Below are positions 42,320 through 44,517 of a DNA stretch of 44,517 nucleotides, one piece after another. Each line of letters begins with the position of its first letter. The first letter of the stretch is position 1. Below the pieces are notes generated by a model, which saw nothing but the letters and a program-made list of their open reading frames with translations, had not been told where the DNA came from and did not search any database. The DNA lies in the NCBI GenBank assembly GCA_000497835.1, contig KI547171.1:209735-254251 (forward strand). Direction: 5' to 3'. Source of the stretch: a gamma proteobacterium L18. GTDB taxonomy: Bacteria; Pseudomonadota; Gammaproteobacteria; Pseudomonadales; Pseudomonadaceae. Position numbers and translations under genes: made by a program.

Positions 42320-42365
42320 GTTCTTGAGATCGAGCGCCGCCGCGGCGGCGCTCGATCTCAAGAAC
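42320..42365. terminator. 46-nt perfect palindrome between convergent genes
   Basis: GTTCTTGAGATCGAGCGCCG runs to the centre at 42342/42343 and is mirrored exactly, giving a 23-bp perfect dyad. It lies between the chemotaxis gene (+) and the FAD monooxygenase gene (-) and could end both transcripts, though no T-tract is seen on either side. The TCTTGAGATCGAGCGCCG unit also occurs at 33648-33665. Confidence 0.6.
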
Positions 42366-42407
42366 ACAGAAACCCCAAGCGAACACCTCCAAAGCCCCCA
42401 TCACCCC

Positions 42408-43937
42408 CTACAACCCCACCCCCCGACGCGGACTGCGCGCCAGATAATCGGTCAAGGTGACCGCCTGATGATCGCCCGCTGCCAAGGCTACATACCCGTC
42501 AGGCCTCACCAGGTACACCGCATCCTGGGCAAACCCCGCCTGCCCATACGCCGCCTGCCAGTTAAACACGTGCAGCCTCAGCCCCTCGGCCTGGCACACC
42601 GAACGCACGCTTTCATCTGCATCCCCGTACACATGCACCTGCCACTCGATGGTGTTCAGCGGGGTGAAATTGTCACGCCCCTCCACCGCCACCCACGGTA
42701 GCCGGTCGCCCCCATGCACATGCCCGGCCACGCCGTCGCTGAGCGCGCTTTGCCGGTAGTTCAGCGTCAGTTGTGACACCGTCCGGAACAACCATTCGCG
42801 CACCGGCCCCAACGCCAGTGCCCGGGGTATCAGCAGCGGCGCCAGGCGGGTGCGCAGCAGATCGGCCATGGGCCCTTGGGCCGTGGCGAAGGTGAACACC
42901 CGATCAGTGGTCGCCACCAGTTGCCGGGCGAAGCCGATGCGTTCCTGTTCATAGCTGTCGAGCAGGCTTTCGTCGGCCTGGTCCTTGAGCACGCTGGCCA
43001 GTTTCCAGGCCAGGTTGATGGCGTCGCCGATACCGGTGTTCATCCCCTGGCCGCCTGCCGGGCTGTGGATATGCGCGGCATCGCCCAGCAGGAAGGCGCG
43101 GCCCTGGCGGAACTGTTCGGTGACGCGGTGGTGCACGTGGTAGGTGGAAAACCAGTTGAGCTGGTCCACCTGCACCTTGAGGTGGTCGATGGCGCGGCGG
43201 CTGATGTCCTCGAACTGCAGGCTGTCGGCGCGGGCGGCGCGCTCATCGCGCACGGTGCCGATCAGCCGCGCACGGCCACTGCCGGCCAGGGGGAACACGG
43301 CCAGGAAGTCGGCTTCGTCCAGGTCCACATGCAGTTCACCGTTGAACGCCGGGCCCTGGCCGAGCACGTCAGCCACGTAGAACACCTGCTGGTAAGTGCC
43401 GCCGGGGAACCCCGTGCCCAAGGCGTTGCGCACGGTGGAACGGGCGCCGTCGCAGCCGGCCAGGTAGCGCGTCGCGCAGGATTGCATGCGGCCGTCGCGG
43501 CCCTGCAGTTGCGCCAGCACCTGGTCGCCCTGGTCGACCAGCCCGCGCAGGGTCACGCCACGCTCAACGCTGATGCCCTGGGCCTGCAGCCGGTCGATCA
43601 GCAGGCGCTCATGCTCATCCTGGGGGAATATTTCGAGAAAACTGTAGCGCGTCAGGCCTTCACCGATACGCGCGAACGGCAGATGCGCCACGGCCTCGCC
43701 CTTGACCCACAGGTTGATGGCGGCCACCGTGTGGCCCTGGTCGAGCACGGCCTGGGCCAGGTCCAATTGCTGGTACAACTCCAGCGTACGCGCCTGCACG
43801 GCCAGGGCACGGGAGGTGGTGCCCGGTTCCAGCGCCTGGTCGATGATGCGTACCTGGATGCCCTGGGCGTTCAGCCACAGGGCCAGCACCAGCCCGGTGG
43901 GCCCGGCGCCGACGATCAGTACGTCGCAGCGTTGCAT
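42408..43937 (-). CDS. FAD-dependent aromatic monooxygenase (PheA/MhpA-like)
   Basis: 509 aa group A flavin hydroxylase. FAD motif DVLIVGAGPTGLVLALWLNA (5-24), a YLAGCDGARSTVRNALG block (mid) and the GDAAHIHSPAGGQGMNTGIG segment are clear, and a C-terminal thioredoxin-like tail (from about 400) ends LARSPRRGVGL. The layout is that of 3-(3-hydroxyphenyl)propionate, 2,4-dichlorophenol and phenol hydroxylases and of related antibiotic-modifying enzymes. It is probably monocistronic; the substrate is unknown. A terminator lies just upstream of it, separating it from the small exported-protein gene. Confidence 0.9.
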   Translation of the reverse strand: MQRCDVLIVGAGPTGLVLALWLNAQGIQVRIIDQALEPGTTSRALAVQARTLELYQQLDLAQAVLDQGHTVAAINLWVKGEAVAHLPFARIGEGLTRYSFLEIFPQDEHERLLIDRLQAQGISVERGVTLRGLVDQGDQVLAQLQGRDGRMQSCATRYLAGCDGARSTVRNALGTGFPGGTYQQVFYVADVLGQGPAFNGELHVDLDEADFLAVFPLAGSGRARLIGTVRDERAARADSLQFEDISRRAIDHLKVQVDQLNWFSTYHVHHRVTEQFRQGRAFLLGDAAHIHSPAGGQGMNTGIGDAINLAWKLASVLKDQADESLLDSYEQERIGFARQLVATTDRVFTFATAQGPMADLLRTRLAPLLIPRALALGPVREWLFRTVSQLTLNYRQSALSDGVAGHVHGGDRLPWVAVEGRDNFTPLNTIEWQVHVYGDADESVRSVCQAEGLRLHVFNWQAAYGQAGFAQDAVYLVRPDGYVALAAGDHQAVTLTDYLARSPRRGVGL

Positions 43938-43983
43938 GGCGGATACCTCGTGCAGGGGGTATCAGCAGTATGGGCCAGAAATG

Positions 43984-44012
43984 AAAAAGCCCGGTTCAAT
44001 GAACCGGGCTTT
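43984..44012 (-). terminator. Rho-independent terminator
   Basis: A perfect 10-bp stem (AGCCCGGTTC / GAACCGGGCT, 3-nt loop) with an A-run on one side and a T-run on the minus-strand exit (TTTTT at 43988-43984). It lies 17 nt after the stop of the gene at 44029-44286, whose transcript it ends. Confidence 0.9.
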
Positions 44013-44028
44013 CGCAGTGGCCTGCATC

Positions 44029-44286
44029 TCAGTAGCGCTGATATTGCGAACCGAATTCCTTGCGCACTTCAGCGACGTAGATCGGCGCCTGGTGGTCATC
44101 GTGCTGGTGCGGCAGTACGTGCTCGCTGCCGTTCTCGGCCATGCGCAGGTTGCGGTCACGGGCGTGTTCGGCGCCGTCCTGGGCCACGGTGGCCTGGGGG
44201 TGGCTGGTGACGGTCTGCGGCGTGGCGAAGGCGCTGCCGGTGGCCAGCAGGGATAAGGCGAGGCTGAAAGTCAGTACAGGTTTCAT
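44029..44286 (-). CDS. Small exported His-rich protein
   Basis: 85 aa. A signal peptide (MKPVLTFSLALSLLATGSAF, cut after AFA at 21) precedes a 64-residue mature part with seven histidines, including the cluster SEHVLPHQHDDHQAP, and an ending EVRKEFGSQYQRY. The His/Asp-rich segment could bind Cu, Zn or Ni in the periplasm, but the family is not recognised. The start has GGAGC about 6 nt upstream and the gene has its own terminator, so it is real and expressed as a single unit. Confidence 0.85.
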   Translation of the reverse strand: MKPVLTFSLALSLLATGSAFATPQTVTSHPQATVAQDGAEHARDRNLRMAENGSEHVLPHQHDDHQAPIYVAEVRKEFGSQYQRY

Positions 44287-44420
44287 GGTTTAGCTCCAGA
44301 GGGGGTAGGGGAGAACATGGAGCCAACTTTACGACTGGGCGGCGCGCAGGAGAAACCAAGCGGGGGCATAGTGATTATTGACGGGGGTGATTGATGGGGG
44401 CGGTGCAAGGCTGATGCCTG

Positions 44421-44517
44421 GCAAACAAGGCGGACGAGGCAATCTCACAGACATAACTGGCCCGAAACAGATGTAGGACCGGGCTCTGCCCGGGAAGCGC
44501 CGCGCGGGCGGCGCTCG
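44421..44517. repeat. Partial copy of the 33640-33880 repeat family, cut by the window end
   Basis: From GCAAACAAGGCGG to the last base the sequence parallels 33776-33880 (CTGGCCCGAAACAG, then AAGCGCCGCGCGGGCGGCGC). The other arm is not present upstream, so this is one half of the element or a variant. The last bases (GGCGGCGCTCG) are the start of the palindrome half seen at 42343-42354. Nothing gene-like is seen between 44287 and the window end. Confidence 0.7.

Overview
The window is about 44.5 kb of GC-rich chromosomal DNA. Protein families, codon use and the repeats between genes (stem-loops of the type CTCGCGAGCAAGC...GCTCCCAC) suggest a Pseudomonas, probably of the fluorescens group. 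That placement is inferred from family resemblance, not from a marker gene. I see no rRNA, tRNA, CRISPR array, integrase or transposase. It looks like a catabolic/accessory stretch of a soil or plant-associated chromosome.

Layout. 1-9.7 kb: mixed single genes. These are a sirtuin (-), a decayed LysR fragment beside an aldo/keto reductase (+), a phytoene-desaturase-like oxidoreductase with a small partner gene (-) divergent from an HxlR regulator (+), a DUF427 protein, a nested inverted-repeat element, a structured RNA resembling phage C4 RNA in front of a probably frameshifted DUF6124 gene, an unknown protein, MsrA, a LysR/SDR divergent pair, and an AT-rich jelly-roll-like orphan. 10.2-22.3 kb: a large same-strand catabolic cluster. 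It holds an FAD hydroxylase, an SMP-30 lactonase, a HisD/HpsN-like dehydrogenase, an SDR, a VOC protein, a FAH-family hydrolase, a DenD-like epimerase/dehydrogenase, an MFS carrier, an OprB-type porin, an internally deleted SDR, an extradiol-type dioxygenase and a C-C bond alpha/beta hydrolase. A perfect 38-bp inverted repeat splits it in two. It reads as uptake, ring hydroxylation, meta cleavage and hydrolysis of an aromatic compound that probably carries a polyol or acyl side chain; the substrate is unknown.

22.4-27.4 kb: a pyrimidine-degradation operon rutABCD (-) followed by a purine-nucleoside-permease-like gene. It is divergent from rutR (+), with a near-consensus RutR operator between them; rutE, rutF and rutG are not in the window. 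27.5-33.6 kb: a YghU-type glutathione transferase, a LysR/aldo-keto reductase divergent pair, an orphan receiver-only response regulator between repeats, a second aldo/keto reductase and a DUF2252 protein.

33.9-40.4 kb: a second catabolic cluster. A LysR regulator (-) is divergent from amidohydrolase, MFS, SDR and TIM-barrel isomerase genes (+), and these converge on an alpha-ketoglutarate-semialdehyde dehydrogenase gene (-). The set suits a sugar-acid or lactone route into 2-oxoglutarate, but no dehydratase is present. 40.6-44.5 kb: a methyl-accepting chemotaxis protein, a perfect 46-nt palindrome, an FAD aromatic monooxygenase, a rho-independent terminator and a small exported His-rich protein. 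The window ends inside another copy of the repeat family seen near 33.7 kb.

No calculation beyond reading the sequence was possible. Gene names rest on motif recognition, and both catabolic pathway assignments are inferences.
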